Of a stretch of 64,000 nt of DNA, positions 25,501-38,814 are shown piece after piece. Made by a program: the position numbers and the translations under genes. Below the pieces are notes generated by a model. That model worked only from the letters and a program-made list of their open reading frames with translations. It ran no database searches and was not told the DNA's origin. Position 1 is the stretch's first letter, and each line of letters begins with the position of its first letter. The DNA is from Litoditis marina (lineage: Eukaryota; Nematoda; Chromadorea; Rhabditida; Rhabditidae). Location: contig OZ038434.1 of the NCBI GenBank assembly GCA_964036275.1, forward strand, positions 16,915,879 to 16,979,878. Direction: 5' to 3'.

Positions 25501-28500
25501 TTCTGCACTCCACGTTCAGACGCATTTCTTTGCTGAAGATCTCCTTCTGCTTCAGAAATCGATCTCTGATCTTCTTCAGCTTCGGCATTTTACTGAAAAC
25601 CTAGGTTGACTAGACGAAACTAGCTGAGGAGCAATAAGACAAAGTATGATCCGTATCTAACGCCGTGCACAGATTAAATGAACCCACAAAGAACGAATAA
25701 CACTCCGTGCATACTAGCGACTTGGTTCCGCTTCAAGACGAAACTCATATTTATACCTTTTCCCCAAGGTTCAATACAACTAGCATGCAACATGACAAGG
25801 CTGCAAAATACGGCTGATTTTTGTTTTAGAAAAAAACACGAAATCACGCAGGCAGGTTACAACACTGTTTTCGTAATGTTTCGCCATGTTTGAAAAAAGG
25901 GCCTAATTAAAAATCATAAAGTTTAACATATCTCAATCGAAAAACAGTCCCATATTCTAGAGTGCCACTTCTTGCTACTATGTGACATAGAACAAACATT
26001 CAAATTTCACATGCTGAAAACGTGTTAGTGCTACGAACATAGCTAGTTAGGCAACAACTCACAAACTCACATGCAGTACAAACATGTGCCCACCCTCTTT
26101 CGATGAGAAGCGTATCTCGCCAGGCGGGCAGGGCTCGGCCACGATGCCCATCTGAACAGTCAACGTTAGGGCCAATTCACCGGAGAACCGGCTACTTCTC
26201 GAACTGGACCGCGAACCAGTCACTCGCCATTGACTGGTTCGCGGCTCAGATTGGGAAGTAGCGGTTCTCCAGTGAATTGGCCGTACAGCGGTAGGAGACG
26301 CTCAATTTCTCACAAGAAACTATTCTCTCGAAATAATACGACGTATTGAAGCAATGCCTAGACAAAAGAAACCAATTTCCATCCACAAGCTACGCATATT
26401 CCCGCAGTAATCATCTTTTAAATATGTCACTAGTGTTAGACAAAAGGATAGAATTCTAACCCTTCTTGATGAGTAGCAGGTCCAAAAGACTTCTCCCGTC
26501 CAGTCGACTGGGAATAGGGGCACCAGCTATGTCGAGGATGGTTGGCACTATATCTATGTTCGACACCGGTTCTCGCATACTGAAAACACACTTCCGATGA
26601 TAAGCAGAGAATAAGGTAAGTTCGAAGAATTGGAATACGTATGCGAACCTACATCGGGAATAGGGTTGTTAAAGTCGAACTCGAAACTCGACTCGAAAAA
26701 AAAGTCGAGCCTAACTCGAAAACTCGAAAACTTGAATTTCTGAACTCGATTAACAACATCTAATCGGGAAGACGACCACTGAAAATCGCACGACCTTTAT
26801 CAATGTGAGCACGTGATATCAAAACTCACGTGACGTTTCTGGGGATTCCAGGCCCTCGAAAGAAATAGGGGACCCTGATGTCGAACTCGTAGGGCATATT
26901 CTTTCCCTTGATGAGACCGAATTGACCCAGATGGTAGCCATGATCCGAGGTGTAGATGACATATGTATTCGACAATTGATTGTGATCCCGAAGAAGGGAG
27001 AATATCTGCAACATGAAAGGCTCATCACGAAAAAAAAGCCGAACTCTGGCGATAGCTTAAACATCCGAGTGAGATATTCAATCACAGCAAATTATAGGAA
27101 TACATCTACTTGCTTCGAAAGTTAATACGATTTTTAGCAGAGTTGGGTAGAACATTTAAAACGTATGAGCAAGTTGCCAAAGTATGGCTCTATGCCCACC
27201 CACACACCAGCTAGGTGTGACTATACCACAAAAATACCTCACAGTCCCTTATTTTATACCTCACAGTCCCTTATTTTGGGAGAAAAAAACCAAATTTTTC
27301 CAAATTTCGCAGAAAAGAATCTGTTTTGTGATATTCGCTGGTGTTCGATCATATTATGGAGTAGAACCTATGCCCACCCTGTGTACTCCATCGTCCACAC
27401 TCTGAAGTGTCTGTAGCCGTCGCCTATGGAGGAGGTCTGTGAAGGCCACGTGCACCGGCTCCATCTTCCCCGTTCGCTGTAGAATCCACTGCTTGTCCGG
27501 GTTCGGCGCGTAGTTCCACGATTTGGTCCTGCAACAGACGAGTTTTGAAACGAACTGTAGAAGTAGGGCGTAGTTAGTTATAGTTTCACCTGCCAAAGAC
27601 ACCTCGCTATTTGTCTGGAATGACTGGAATACACCCGCAGTGGATAACAAACACAACAGGCTGAAAACCAAAAAGCCGTAATTCCTCATTTTCTTGGAGC
27701 CTATTCTGTACATAATAATTGACCTACAAGCGTTTTGGCAGCGAAGACCTCACAACACACATGAAGTGTGATACATCGCGAAAGGAGTGAGTTTCGCTCA
27801 CAGCCGAGTAAGGCAACATTTCATCTAACAACTTGGGTCAAGCTTGCTCACGAAAAACACAGGCGGCTGAAAGACAATTGAACCAGCCACACCCGGTTTC
27901 ACATGTTCTCTTGGACTGCCAACGGAATAAGGGACCATATCCGAGTTTGCTCATTACAACTTGAACGCAGTGGGATCAAACTACAAACACCTCAGGTTTG
28001 AGCAGAGTTTTAGCTTTTATTGTGTCCTTTCGTGCGTGAGCCCCAATGTTACTGTGTGAGTCTTGTATAGGTGTCATCTGACATCAGGTACCTGTGCGTA
28101 AATGCATCGGTGAACATATTCGAGTACTGGGGAGCGGGATCTTCGGGTCCATGAGGGGCCGGATAGGAGAGAACTGTGAACATGGGCTGCCAGGGATTAT
28201 CATTCAGATGGGACGAGAGAAAATCCATGGTACGATTGGTTACGAGATCAGTGAAATAGTCCTACAACACAGTTTATGAAAAATTATTAAAATATCACAA
28301 CTACAGCAAATTACATATTCTCATTTTTATATCATTTTGTTTAAGATTTCAATGCGCATTTGGTAGGTTATAGGTTTCCAAACCAACTCAAGTGAATTTT
28401 TTTATAGAAACATTGCCAATGATCCTACATTTCAACAGTTACATTGCTTACAAGTCCATCTAATGAAAAGGTGAACGATCATCATAACAAAACTAGTACC

Positions 28501-30310
28501 CCAATTCAAAAAAAAAACATTGGGAAAAACCCACCTTATTATAATCGGCCCCATATCTTTTCTTGTTACCATTCCAGTTGACCGAATAGTTGTAGAACTT
28601 GCTGTTCTTGATCAAACCCAGCCAGTAATCCCAACCGGGTGGCACGTACGTCCTGAACACACGTTTAGTCAAGAAAATCGCAACTTGTCCAGAACTAGTA
28701 GCTGGCAGTGAGTGGTCAAGGATAAATAAACAACAATGTAAACAAGTAATCTGCACACACGCTGCAGTTAAGGAATATTCACAATTCTTGCTGTCAACCC
28801 TGGCGGAAGCAGCCATTACTAAGCATTTCTAAAAGGTTCAGTAGAAATGTTTCATTAAATCACCCAAATTTCTTCAAATCGGGTGAACAAATTGAACTAC
28901 CCAAACTTTATCAATGGTTGCACATTACTGGTGGAAACTCAAACGTTCACCTTGTTTTGTAGAACTTCTCAGATGGAACATCTGGTTTTCAATAAATTTA
29001 TGTGGACAACAAAGTCGCCTGATGTATGACACTTCATAACTAACTAAACCAACAACTATAAACTAGTGTTTTTCTCTCGGTAAATTTGCACGAACCCGTC
29101 ATATTCATTCAGATACTTTCCCAGATACGCCGTTCTGTAGCCTCGTTTTCGCAGTTCTACGGACAAGGCTCGCGGTTCGTGAACAGATCTAAGAAGGAAA
29201 GTATGTTTATCTGTTTACTACTGATTGATTTTCCAAAACCTTCAAGCTTTTAGAGAATTTTGTTAGAGAATTTTCACGACTTCAAATTACTTAATGACAT
29301 GCCGAGATAGAGTGGGTTTTAAAATGAAAAGTTTTCTTCTAAAACACTTTCGCTTCGTCTCTCAACCCAATTCGTGAACCAACTTCGTAACAACTCAAGA
29401 AATATACTCAAACTACATTTCCTAGAATAGCTTGCTTCGTTGTTAGATAAACCGACCTCCACTCTTCTCCCGAGCAATTGCCGTTGTTCGTTTGAACATT
29501 ATGATTGTGTACGTAGAGTCCGCTGAGAATGGAAGTTCGACTGGGACAGCAGATGGGAGTAGTCACGAACCTATGAGAAGAATGAAATGAGCTCTCGTAG
29601 AGGCGAAATGATAAATCTACGAAACATGTACTTGATTCCCAAATTCCCATCTTGTATTCTGGTTTTAGTTTCAGTAACACGTTTTCGCTGCCAGGAACTG
29701 ATCGCAGCCTCGTTTATCTCGAAATTCTCGTCAAAGGAAATCGGAGATGTGACTCGATCTACTATTTAGGCCATACAAAACACAAGTTTGTTGATTCGTG
29801 AACACCTTAACACAAATGGAACTTCTCAGTTCATTCTATAAGTTTGCAAGCAATCGATGATTATAAAAGTAAAGTAGAACCCACCCGCTCTTGAAGTATA
29901 CTCCGCGATCTCTCATGAGTTTCGAGGTTTTTGGCATATAATCCATGGATCCCAATTCAATATCCTGATCATCGGTGATGATGAGAATTATATTCCGAGG
30001 ACTGTAAAATAAATCGTTTTATGTTGATCAAAACCGTTCGTTTTGTAAATCATCTAAATCATATGTGTATACCTCAAACGTGTATACTTGAATAATAAAG
30101 TGACAACCGGCAGAGCTTACGCAGGACGTTTCGTAAAACGGGTGGAAACATATCAGACAGCTAGCTGGTCCATTACTGACAGTCTTGGCGCTACTAGATG
30201 TTAGATCTATCGAGAAAAATTAATTTCGGATAAACTAACCTTGCGGAACAATTGGCAGTTAGTAGAAAAAGTGTGACCAAAACAATCCACCCGTCGAATA
30301 TATACACCAT
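22571..30310 (-). CDS. sul-1: extracellular heparan-sulfate 6-O-endosulfatase SUL-1
   Basis: SULF-family enzyme that removes 6-O-sulfate from heparan sulfate at the cell surface and so modulates growth-factor signalling. Exons from the start: 30310-30240, 30001-29885, 29570-29457, 29188-29096, 28652-28535, 28261-28092, 27528-27378, 27005-26830, 26579-26461, 26151-26094, 25592-25466, 25192-25072, 24822-24713, 24415-24366, 23778-23641, 23299-23191, 22720-22571; all phases agree, 663 residues. Signal peptide is [19 protein letters not shown]. Metal site TDDQD is at 33-37. The sulfatase signature CCPSR at 70-74 makes Cys70 the predicted formylglycine. A second metal/active block, [16 protein letters not shown], is near 298. 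The C-terminal SULF block includes [13 protein letters not shown] and RSCKGEDC. The basic hydrophilic domain between them is much shorter than in vertebrate SULF1/2. Intron 16 carries a duplicated, non-spliced piece of exon 16. Confidence 0.95.
22794..23253. repeat. 178-bp tandem duplication with 105-bp templated insert
   Basis: Copy 1 is 22794-22971, copy 2 is 23076-23253, and the segment between (22972-23076, sharing one G with copy 2) is a copy of chemoreceptor positions 20205-20309. Copy 2 contains the working 3' part and donor of sul-1 exon 16. Copy 1 contains the same 3' exon fragment (about 22909-22971) without an acceptor, now intronic. Confidence 0.92.
23811..23905. repeat. 32-bp tandem repeat x3 with TCACGTGA palindromes
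   Basis: Three units of GAATAGTCACGTGAAATCAC... at 23811, 23843 and 23875, each with two CACGTG cores, in sul-1 intron 14. The unit resembles the terminal repeat of the CACGTG-type MITE family. Confidence 0.88.
26170..26282. mobile_element. foldback MITE, GGCCAATTCACTGGAGAACC family, copy 3
   Basis: Near-perfect palindrome beginning GGCCAATTCACCGGAGAACC and ending with GGTTCTCCAGTGAATTGGCC, in sul-1 intron 9. Clear flanking duplication not found. Confidence 0.8.
26653..26770. mobile_element. hAT-like MITE (TAGGGTTGTTAA family), copy 1
   Basis: Element 26661-26762 (102 bp) starts TAGGGTTGTTAAAGTCGA and ends TCGATTAACAACATCTA, with an interior of AACTCGAAA repeats. It is flanked by a perfect 8-bp duplication ATCGGGAA (26653-26660 and 26763-26770). 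Located in sul-1 intron 8. Confidence 0.92.
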
Positions 30311-30948
30311 TTCCTGACGAATGATAAAACGTCAGAAACATTTTCGACGACTGCCTCATTTCAAAACATTCCTTACTCTAAAAGATATAACATTTCGGTT
30401 AAAACCTATCATATATTACCAAAATTGGTAAACGGTATGTGAAAACATTTATGGCAATGGCAACGTTACCCATAAAACAATAACAATATGAACAAATAAC
30501 GAAAAGTGGTACAATAGCACATATGAAAAGTTGAAAACATTTCTACAGAGTAATATGACAAAAAAGGCACCCGCTAAATAACCTGTCAACATATTTTATT
30601 TGAATTAGAAAACAAAACACTGCAGTGTAACATGAGAAAATTGAGATTAAACCAAATGTAAGCCAAGTGCCAAAATAGAATTGACTCTAATTACTAAAAA
30701 TTAGTTTTATATTTCAACGCAGTGTTCGAAACGAAAATTTCAACCCATGAGCATAAAAGTGAATAGAATATTAAATTATTACCAATTAAGAAAATATATC
30801 AATGATCTTACGAACCAAATATTCACATCGAAGCAGCTATGATAGAATACTAAGTTCTTTCAAACGAAGTGGACCTTCTAAAACCGCAATGTATGGGAAG
30901 GAACCTCAGGGCCTCAGGCCACACGGATAAAGACCGGAACCGGTTCCC
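30311..30948. other. intergenic, unknown gene to sul-1 (same strand)
   Basis: 638-bp AT-rich gap between two minus-strand genes. No repeat or other gene seen. It is longer than typical worm operon spacing, so an operon is not claimed. Confidence 0.5.
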
Positions 30949-33900
30949 CTATTCGAATCGAGTCATATACATATCAGCTGCTTCATTTGGGATATCGGAG
31001 AGATCCTAAAAGTGGCGAAATAATCATATGAACCAAACTCAAGAGCAACCTCTTTTCCAGTATGTACTAGTGGTCGAGCTATCACATGACACTTCTACAG
31101 AGCACTAAAAGCATGATATGCGGTGTATTTTTATCATTTCAGGGCCATTTTTAAATACAAAAGAAGCTGAAAATGAAATCGACGTTTTAATCGATAAACT
31201 GGTTGGTCTTTGTGGATAGTAATGAGATCTCCCCGGCAACAATAAAAGTAACCAAAAATAACAGGTAACAATAAAAACTTACATCTTCATTTGAACTCCA
31301 ACACATGGCTGCATCCTCATCTGTGCTATACAACGTGTTACTTGAGGGAGGTCTGGAAAGAGATGAATAACTTACGGGTACTCGTATTTCGTATATTTCA
31401 GTATTTCCCTATAGTGGGACTGGTGAGCATGGCTAAAAACATATTTAAGAAACTGTTGGGACATCACTAGGAGTTTCTTTTCTTACCCCGAGAAAATAAG
31501 TGTACAGACATACTTTTCCATTTATTCTAAAACCGTATTCCAACCCGGCTATGTACAACTCCATCGCTTCCAGAACAATCCCCTTTAAAAACAAAATGTC
31601 CTCCTAGAACAATGCTGAAACGTTTCTAGGCGTTTCGTTTCGATGCACACAAACGATTGAAAACAAATCCGAACACATTTGTATTACAGTTACAGCACTC
31701 CTTTGAATCTGATACTTGATGCACCCAGAGCAGCAAAAAAATAAATAGAAAAATACAATTTCTTTGGCCAGAAACTAACCTAGACCGATTGCTACTCTGA
31801 GACTGAGATCGACTAGAACGACTGTCCGAGGTTACTGTGTCTGAAAGGGCAGCCTCACCAGGATACATATCATATCTCCGAAACAATGGACCTGCAAGTA
31901 TTTTAAATAACGAATGATAAGAGATTGGACTTTGGACATGTTGGGACAACAGACAGAATTAATGTATTGTGTAATAAGAATACGATAAGATTGGTGATCG
32001 ATAAACCAATTCATCGTTAACGTAATAGAATTCGAACAGAATATATTAGATTTAGTGTGCATAATGCCTTGTTTGGAATAACTGAGACGAAACGGTTGCC
32101 GGACAACAAGTTCAGGCCCGATTGCTGTGAGAACAAGCATTAATTTCGATTCAGTCATTTTCTATAGCGCTTTGTTTCATTATTTTAATGGCAATCTAGC
32201 AATGAAAGTATAGCGGAACTGTAACACAATGAACATTTCTATGTTTACAATGATATTCCTTGAAACCTCAGAGACTGATGTTGTTCTGCTATCGAGCAGG
32301 ATGTCGGATGTTGCCCTCAACCTAACGGAACTGTTGTCGCGCAATCGAAGAAAACCGTTCCTCATTCTATATCCTACCCAGCACCCACCCACCTGTTTTT
32401 GCAGTGTACATTCCTGATTGTAGGCGGGTGGCACAACTATTATTTGTCCTGGTGTTATTCATACTTCCCTGCCAAGACCCATCAGACCGGTTGATTCTGA
32501 AATGGAGGTTCAAAAAACTTCACCAATATTTAAATATATTGCGTATTTTCCCTCCTAGGACTTTCCGGAAGACCCCTATGGTTATTCCAACTTACAATCT
32601 ATCAATGTCACACAATTCCATATAGATTATCAAAGTCCCTAAAAACTATAGCTTCAGCAACTCACGGTGGTACCAGCATTGTGATGGAAGGTGGGGCGGC
32701 ATTTATCACAAACCTGCAAGCATGAAGAGGTGAACAAAAGTTGGCATAACGATAACGAATCCCACCAACCACTACAAATATAAAATCATGGTAGTAACTA
32801 GGGTTGTTAAACTCGAAACTCGACTCGAAAAAATTTCGGGTTGAGTCGAACTCAAAAACTCGAAATTTCTCAAAACTCTAAAACTCGAAATTTTCCAAAA
32901 CTCGAAACCTCGAAAATTCGAAATTTTGAACGCAAAAACTCGAAAATCAAAATTTCGGACTCGAAAGATGTATCTTTCGGGTCCAAAAACACTCAAAACT
33001 CGACTCGACTCGGAAAAACTCGAAAATGTTCGAGTCGAGTCGAACTCGAAAACTCGAAATTTCCCAAAACTCGAAAACTCGAAATTTTCCAAAACTCGAA
33101 AACTCGATTTTTCGCCAAAGTCGAAATTTCCCAAAACTCGATATTTTGAACTCGATTAACAACCCTAGTAGTAACCAACCGAAAAACCTAATTTATTTCT
33201 GCAGAAAGCGGAATGGGGGGGGGGGGGGGGGGGCTAACACAAAGCGAAAGAGAGAATTGTAATTGAACAGTGTTGAAATTTGGTCAACATGTGTCAATTT
33301 GACAAATAAACCACTTTGTTAGTAGTTTAGTTCCGGGACGTACGAACTGCCACTTGATCAGAGACAATACACATCAATCACACAGCTGACATGATACAAC
33401 TGTGTTACCGGTCAGACTACGTCTACGTGCATACTTGTTCAGTAGTTCAGTCACACACACATATACTAATACTAGCAACATCTAACTGTTCTTCAAAAAG
33501 GAAACAGTTTCTCGATCACAGTACTTCAAATTCATAAGCTTCCATCAAATGTTTTCCTATTTCTGAATTCTGATGTTTTCCAACTTCCAACGTTTCAAGG
33601 ACATCAATTTAGTGTGATGATTATTGTGTACAGATCGATACTCCAAAGCTGGAGAAAAATATGATAATAGATGAAATATGTAATGTAACTCACGGCGATG
33701 GCGTCCATGGATCGAACTGAAGCGGATTAGGCATCTGGAATAGGTTAGAGGTACTTGAAAGTTACTCGTTTCCTCAGATATAAAATTGTCTACTTGGTTC
33801 GAGAGCCAGAAAACACTGGCCCCTTCTCCTCCAAACTTGGGAAAGAGGCTAAATTGACTATTTTGATGCACAATTCTGCAACTAGAGGAATAATGCGGCT

Positions 33901-36900
33901 TCCTTCTTGAAAAAGCTCTTACTGATGTGTGTCACACAGTGTGACTCAAGATCTATCAGATGATCAAGTCCGCACCGGAAAAGTAAACTTACAAACTATT
34001 CAACAAGATACAATAACATACCGGAGCTTGGATATTTCTGATCTCCTCGTCTAATTTGTTCGCCGCTTGTTCGCGAAGTGCCACCAACCTCTTCACATTA
34101 TTGAGGTACTAAATACATAGGAAATAGAAATATCATAGATATATAAATATATACAGAAAAGTATATATAGAAAATTAACCAAGGACGAACCGAGAATTTA
34201 GAAAAACATTTTATTCCCCAATCGTATTTGTAAAATTATGGTTAATTTGGTCAGGCTGAATTAGAAAGTAGTGCCCCACACAACGGCACTGAAAAACACT
34301 CTAATTCCATGATAAATGCAAATGTTACATCGTGAAGTCCGTGTATTTTCCGTGGTTTTCTGCTGCAACTGCGAACGGTCCAGTCCCAGTCATATCTTCT
34401 CCAATTCCAGTTGCCCTCCGAGTTCTGCAAAAAGAGAAATGGATGAACATCCGTTCGTAGACTTTCCCGCTTGTATAATGTATAATCTCAGTGACCCGGT
34501 AGTTATTATCCTACATATGGATTCAACGTTTACAGTTTACAGATATCTTTCATTATGCAAACGTCATTTGATAAGCTCGCCTGAACCCAGAACAATGTTC
34601 TTCCAAACTTGGGCCTATATGAAATGAATAAATACGGATCGGAAAGCTGATTTCAGCATAACCACGATACTGAGACTGAGAAAGGTGAAATGTTCGATAA
34701 AACCCACAATCAGACTATCATGAGCAGGTAAGTGCATGGGAGCGAACACTGGCAGCCAGAACAACCGAGTGATCTTCTCCTTTTCACGCACACTGAGCTT
34801 CAGTGGGAGGGCTGCAAGTAAACATTTCAATCACATGCGTAATTTGCCAGTTTCCTCTACTTGGGGAGCACTACTGTTGATTGTTTATTAATAGGTAAAG
34901 ACTGACTACCGTCCACTAAAAGAAACCCCTTCCCCAATTATGTTCGATATGGTTTCTATTGGTGAGTGACACCTTGGAACCGTAACCCTTAGCTTTTCCT
35001 ACCTCATGATATCACTTATCGATATTACTCAAACCACCTAGACTTACTCAATAACTCAATATCATGAGAAAATTTGTACATCGACTTACTGAAAACGTGT
35101 GTTGACTTCGAAACCACTATGTCCGACGAGTTTGCCTAAAAATAGAAAGAATGAAAATTTGAAAATACGAACTGGCTTCCAAATACTGTAACACTCTACC
35201 GTTTCAACCTACCTTTTTCAGTGACACCTTGAACTGATTTGCCAACCACTGAAGAAGGTTCTCCGGAAAACCCAGGCAGTTGATGAAATCCTCGGTGAGA
35301 GCAACTGGTTGCATCACATCACAAAAACTGTTAGATTCCATTTCAGTAGCACGAATATCGTTAGAAAACGACCAATTAGATCGGAGCTCGGAGTAGAGCT
35401 TCTAAAAAATACAATTATGTGACAATGTAACGGACAACCCTGAGCACTGACTCCCTAAACAAGTAAAAGTAGCCAAAAAATCAACAATGGAAACGTTCCC
35501 TGCGTAGTTTGCACGAAAACAACTACAACTTCCAAAATTGACTTCAAAAAGTGAAAACTTTACGGACAGAGTTCCCTTTTTTGGACGTCGAGGAATACAT
35601 CAGCCACGTGCCAATTGGTCAACAGTTAACGAACTAACTACAGAATAACGCTGAACTCTGTACCTGTAGGTCATTGAAGTGACGTGAATAGTGGCGAGGG
35701 GCTTCGAAATACTCGCAAACCTCCACGAGAAACTGAGCATAGTGACAGCCATGAGAGAACACACGCTCAGGTTTGACGTCACTGATGAGTTCGCGGAGCG
35801 AGGAGTAATCTTTATGCAACTGAAAAGTATTTGAAATTCAGGTTATTTTTCAAGTACAATTTGAGTATACAAGTTTCATCATAGAGAGAAAAACTGGGGA
35901 TGCCTTAGCCCCGTAAGCTTTGAAATCATATCTTCATAGTTTGCCAGTTTCGAAATACCGGTAATTATAATAGCTCTTATTTATCTTTTTTCCAAAAGCC
36001 GAGAAAGGAACTTATAGTAGTCGCGTTTTTGAAAATCTAAGACGGTCGATCAGAGAAGTCAGCGGATTTAAAAGTGATTTGAATAAATATAAATACCTCA
36101 TGCAGATCTTCGCCTTCATGAGCGGATAAATCCAGTACAGCAAGTACGAGTTTCACAAAAGCTGATGGTGGTTCCAATGAGAGAAGGAGATATTCGGAGA
36201 ATGATGTCGCCTGTAAATGAAAAACGAAAATAAATAACTGCTAAGAAGATTGTTTTCCAATACTCGACATATGAGTAAATGTTTCTCATTCTCATTCAAA
36301 CGGATACATTCCGAATTACGAGAGAAATCATCATATACATCTGTTAAAGAGGCAAACAAATCAGTTACTGGAGCCAAACAGCATCAAAACGTGTTTTACT
36401 AACAATTGGCACGGTTCTCCATTGTACATCAAAATATAGATATATTGATGTGAACCTAATTTGGATGACCATTGTGCTATCACTAAGGCCTGGTTTATAT
36501 TTGTTCACGCCGGCGTATGACGTATGATACTTTTGAGGACTTTTTGAACCTTTTAGGACATAATCATAAGACTATGAACGTACTTGTAAAACATGTAGAA
36601 GCACGTAAGATTGTAGCCGAGTGATCGTGGAATATATGCCAGGGACATTTCCCCGAAGCATGTGACATAGATACCACATCTTCTGGGCCACTTGATTGGG
36701 CGATTGGGGGGAGTTGGCGGGAGATCGACATCGGAGGCAGAGCAACTGCTGCACGCTTCTCGTCTACAACAAAACTATGTCAAGACTCAAAAAATATCCC
36801 ATTTATTAGCTTCATTTTCGTCCATAGGATTCTACTCAGTTTAGACGAACATACATGATACATCTGAAGGTATTAACGTAATGAAGTACAAATCACAGAG

Positions 36901-38331
36901 CAACACTGCGTAAAAATACAATTGTCAAAAACGACTTCAGCCCACACAGTCAGAATGCCAATTTCACTAAAGTATGTGATTATAGTTATGATTCTAAATG
37001 TATTCTCGTTCGAGCATGAATTGTGAAACCACTAATATTTATGAATGAGGCTAGATTGTGTAATCACTTACAGTCTGGTGTTCCGATTCAGATGGACCAT
37101 ATTTGATTCGCGACTTCCAGTCCAATTGTGAGGTGGACGGGAGAGACCCGGGGATCGTGGCAGGCAGAGCATCAGACCGTTCTTTCTTCTTTGAGTTCCC
37201 TCTGAGCAGCTTTCGCTTCGCCTTTTCAAGAAATGACATCTTCGGCCGAACAGTCACCGTAGTCAGGTTCACCTGAAGATGCGCGGGAAGACCTAGAAAA
37301 CAAATACACGTTAATCATACACCGCCAAGGCCTCTTATGTGATGGAGGGTTGCAGACTAATTTATATGGAAAGTAGGGGTTGCGAGTGGAAAACCACCGA
37401 AATTCATACAAAACTAGTGGACATTTTTGCTGTTTTTCTTTTTGGAGGGGCCGCGACTCAAAAAATAGGGGGTTATCGCGAGATTTCAAGAGCACTATGA
37501 GACCCTTGGCGGTGTATGGTTCAAATGAATATCAGACGTGATTAGATAGGTTGACTGTTTTCCATTTACCATACATTACTTTCAGAAAATTTCAATACGT
37601 ACTCAGTTGGGTCTAATGATCAAACACAAAAACCAAATTTCTCGTGTTTGAATAAATCAAACAGCGTTGTGCTTGTCTGATTTTTATTTGACCATGTCAG
37701 ACTTCCTCTCTTCATTTCAAGAACAGGTGAATGAACTATATGCCACACGAACCCGACACAGCAAACAGATTGAATCACAAATAATAACTGGGCTCGGAAT
37801 CGCGACGATATGTAAACGGGACAATGGAAGCTAACATAACATACAGGTCTTTTGAAACTATTTGTGCCGGAAATTCTAATTTAATCGAAATCAACAAAAT
37901 ACCCACAGATTCATCGTTACAATAACTCCAGAGAAATGTCTTACAAACCTGACGTGGAGGTACTTGGTTCAGATGACATCGGAATCGGCTTCATTGGCGC
38001 AGTTAAGCAGAGTCTGTCGGCAGATGGAGTAGGCAATCTTGAGCAGGTAGGTTCAGATGGAACAAACTCCATATCATCATCGTCGTCGTCATCTATGCTG
38101 CTCTTAAAAACCAGAAGAGATACTACAAAACACGAAAAACAGCAAAACGATCCAAAAACTTTACCGAACTTGAAAGTAATAAATGTCCTTTGCGAGAAGC
38201 TGGTGCATAATCTGAGAAACATAAGTAAGTTACGTTGTCAGTAAATCTAACATAGAACCTACTCTTGTTTGGTCCAGATCAGCATCATATGAGCTATCCA
38301 ACTCGCTGATATCCATCTGTGAACGACTCAT
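30949..38331 (-). CDS. unrecognised 624-residue protein, 18 exons
   Basis: No family recognised. Exons from the start: 38331-38263, 38102-37949, 37292-37072, 36763-36584, 36210-36097, 35819-35664, 35401-35213, 35135-35090, 34811-34708, 34424-34329, 34108-34022, 33734-33694, 32713-32666, 32366-32267, 32124-32094, 31891-31780, 31352-31283, 31005-30949; all phases agree. The N-terminus is disordered: MSRSQMDISELDSS, a run of seven Asp, Ser/Pro/Thr-rich sequence, then a basic patch KAKRKLLRGNSKKKER near 98-116. Residues about 149-440 are leucine-rich and look helical (VQQLLCLRCRSPAN, SFSEYLLLSLEPP, HYAQFLVEVCEYFEAPRHYS, LTEDFINCLGFPENLLQWL). Residues about 444-470 could form a coiled coil. The C-terminal third is Pro- then Ser/Arg-rich. 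A possible non-coding first exon lies at 38638-38547. The 31-nt exon is the least certain. No catalytic motif seen; a scaffold role is only a guess. Confidence 0.8.
32791..33175. mobile_element. hAT-like MITE (TAGGGTTGTTAA family), copy 2, expanded
   Basis: Element 32799-33167 (369 bp), with ends TAGGGTTGTTAA and TTAACAACCCTA and an interior of many ACTCGAAA/TCGAGTC units. It is flanked by a perfect 8-bp duplication GTAGTAAC (32791-32798 and 33168-33175). Lies in an intron of the unrecognised gene. The periodic Lys/Thr/Ser or Phe-rich frames across it come from the repeat. Confidence 0.93.
33215..33233. repeat. poly-G tract (19 G)
   Basis: Uninterrupted run of 19 G, intronic in the unrecognised gene, 40 bp from the end of the MITE. 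Confidence 0.9.
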
Positions 38332-38814
38332 CGCGTCTATCTGAAAGCACTTATAATGGTGAGAACACAGTATACAGAACTCATCATATCGTTCGAAGCG
38401 TCTGAGCTCTGAGCAGAGAGGATCAAGATACATTTGTTCAATATCAACAAATCTTATGAAAATCATCGAGCTCGACCACGACAACAAAAAAGGATAATGC
38501 ACAAAGCAAGAGGAAAAAAGGAATCACAGAAAATAAAACATACTACGTATTGAGCGTCGTAGTTTAGTTCCGAAGATCACAACATCTCCGCTCCTCGTCG
38601 TTGTAAGACAGGGAATCCACAGTGATCGACGAGGGACACTAAAAGAATAGGAAACATAATAACTGTGTTTATTTTCGGTCATTCACAACACCGTTTGAAC
38701 AAATCCGAAAAGGCTGAGTGAGCCACTTCTGAATTTCACAATTAGGGTTTATTTTGCTAACTGCAAAACAAACTACTATGAAATATAGAAGAGGTCGAAT
38801 ATAATAATAATAAT

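Noticed and set aside
32841..33262. Several overlapping 60-120-residue frames rich in Lys/Thr/Ser or Phe/Glu/Arg
   Set aside because: They are translations of the AACTCGAAA/TCGAGTC core of a MITE, not genes.
30311..38331. Operon of the unrecognised gene and sul-1
   Set aside because: The 638-bp gap is longer than usual worm operon spacing and no trans-splicing evidence can be read from DNA alone.
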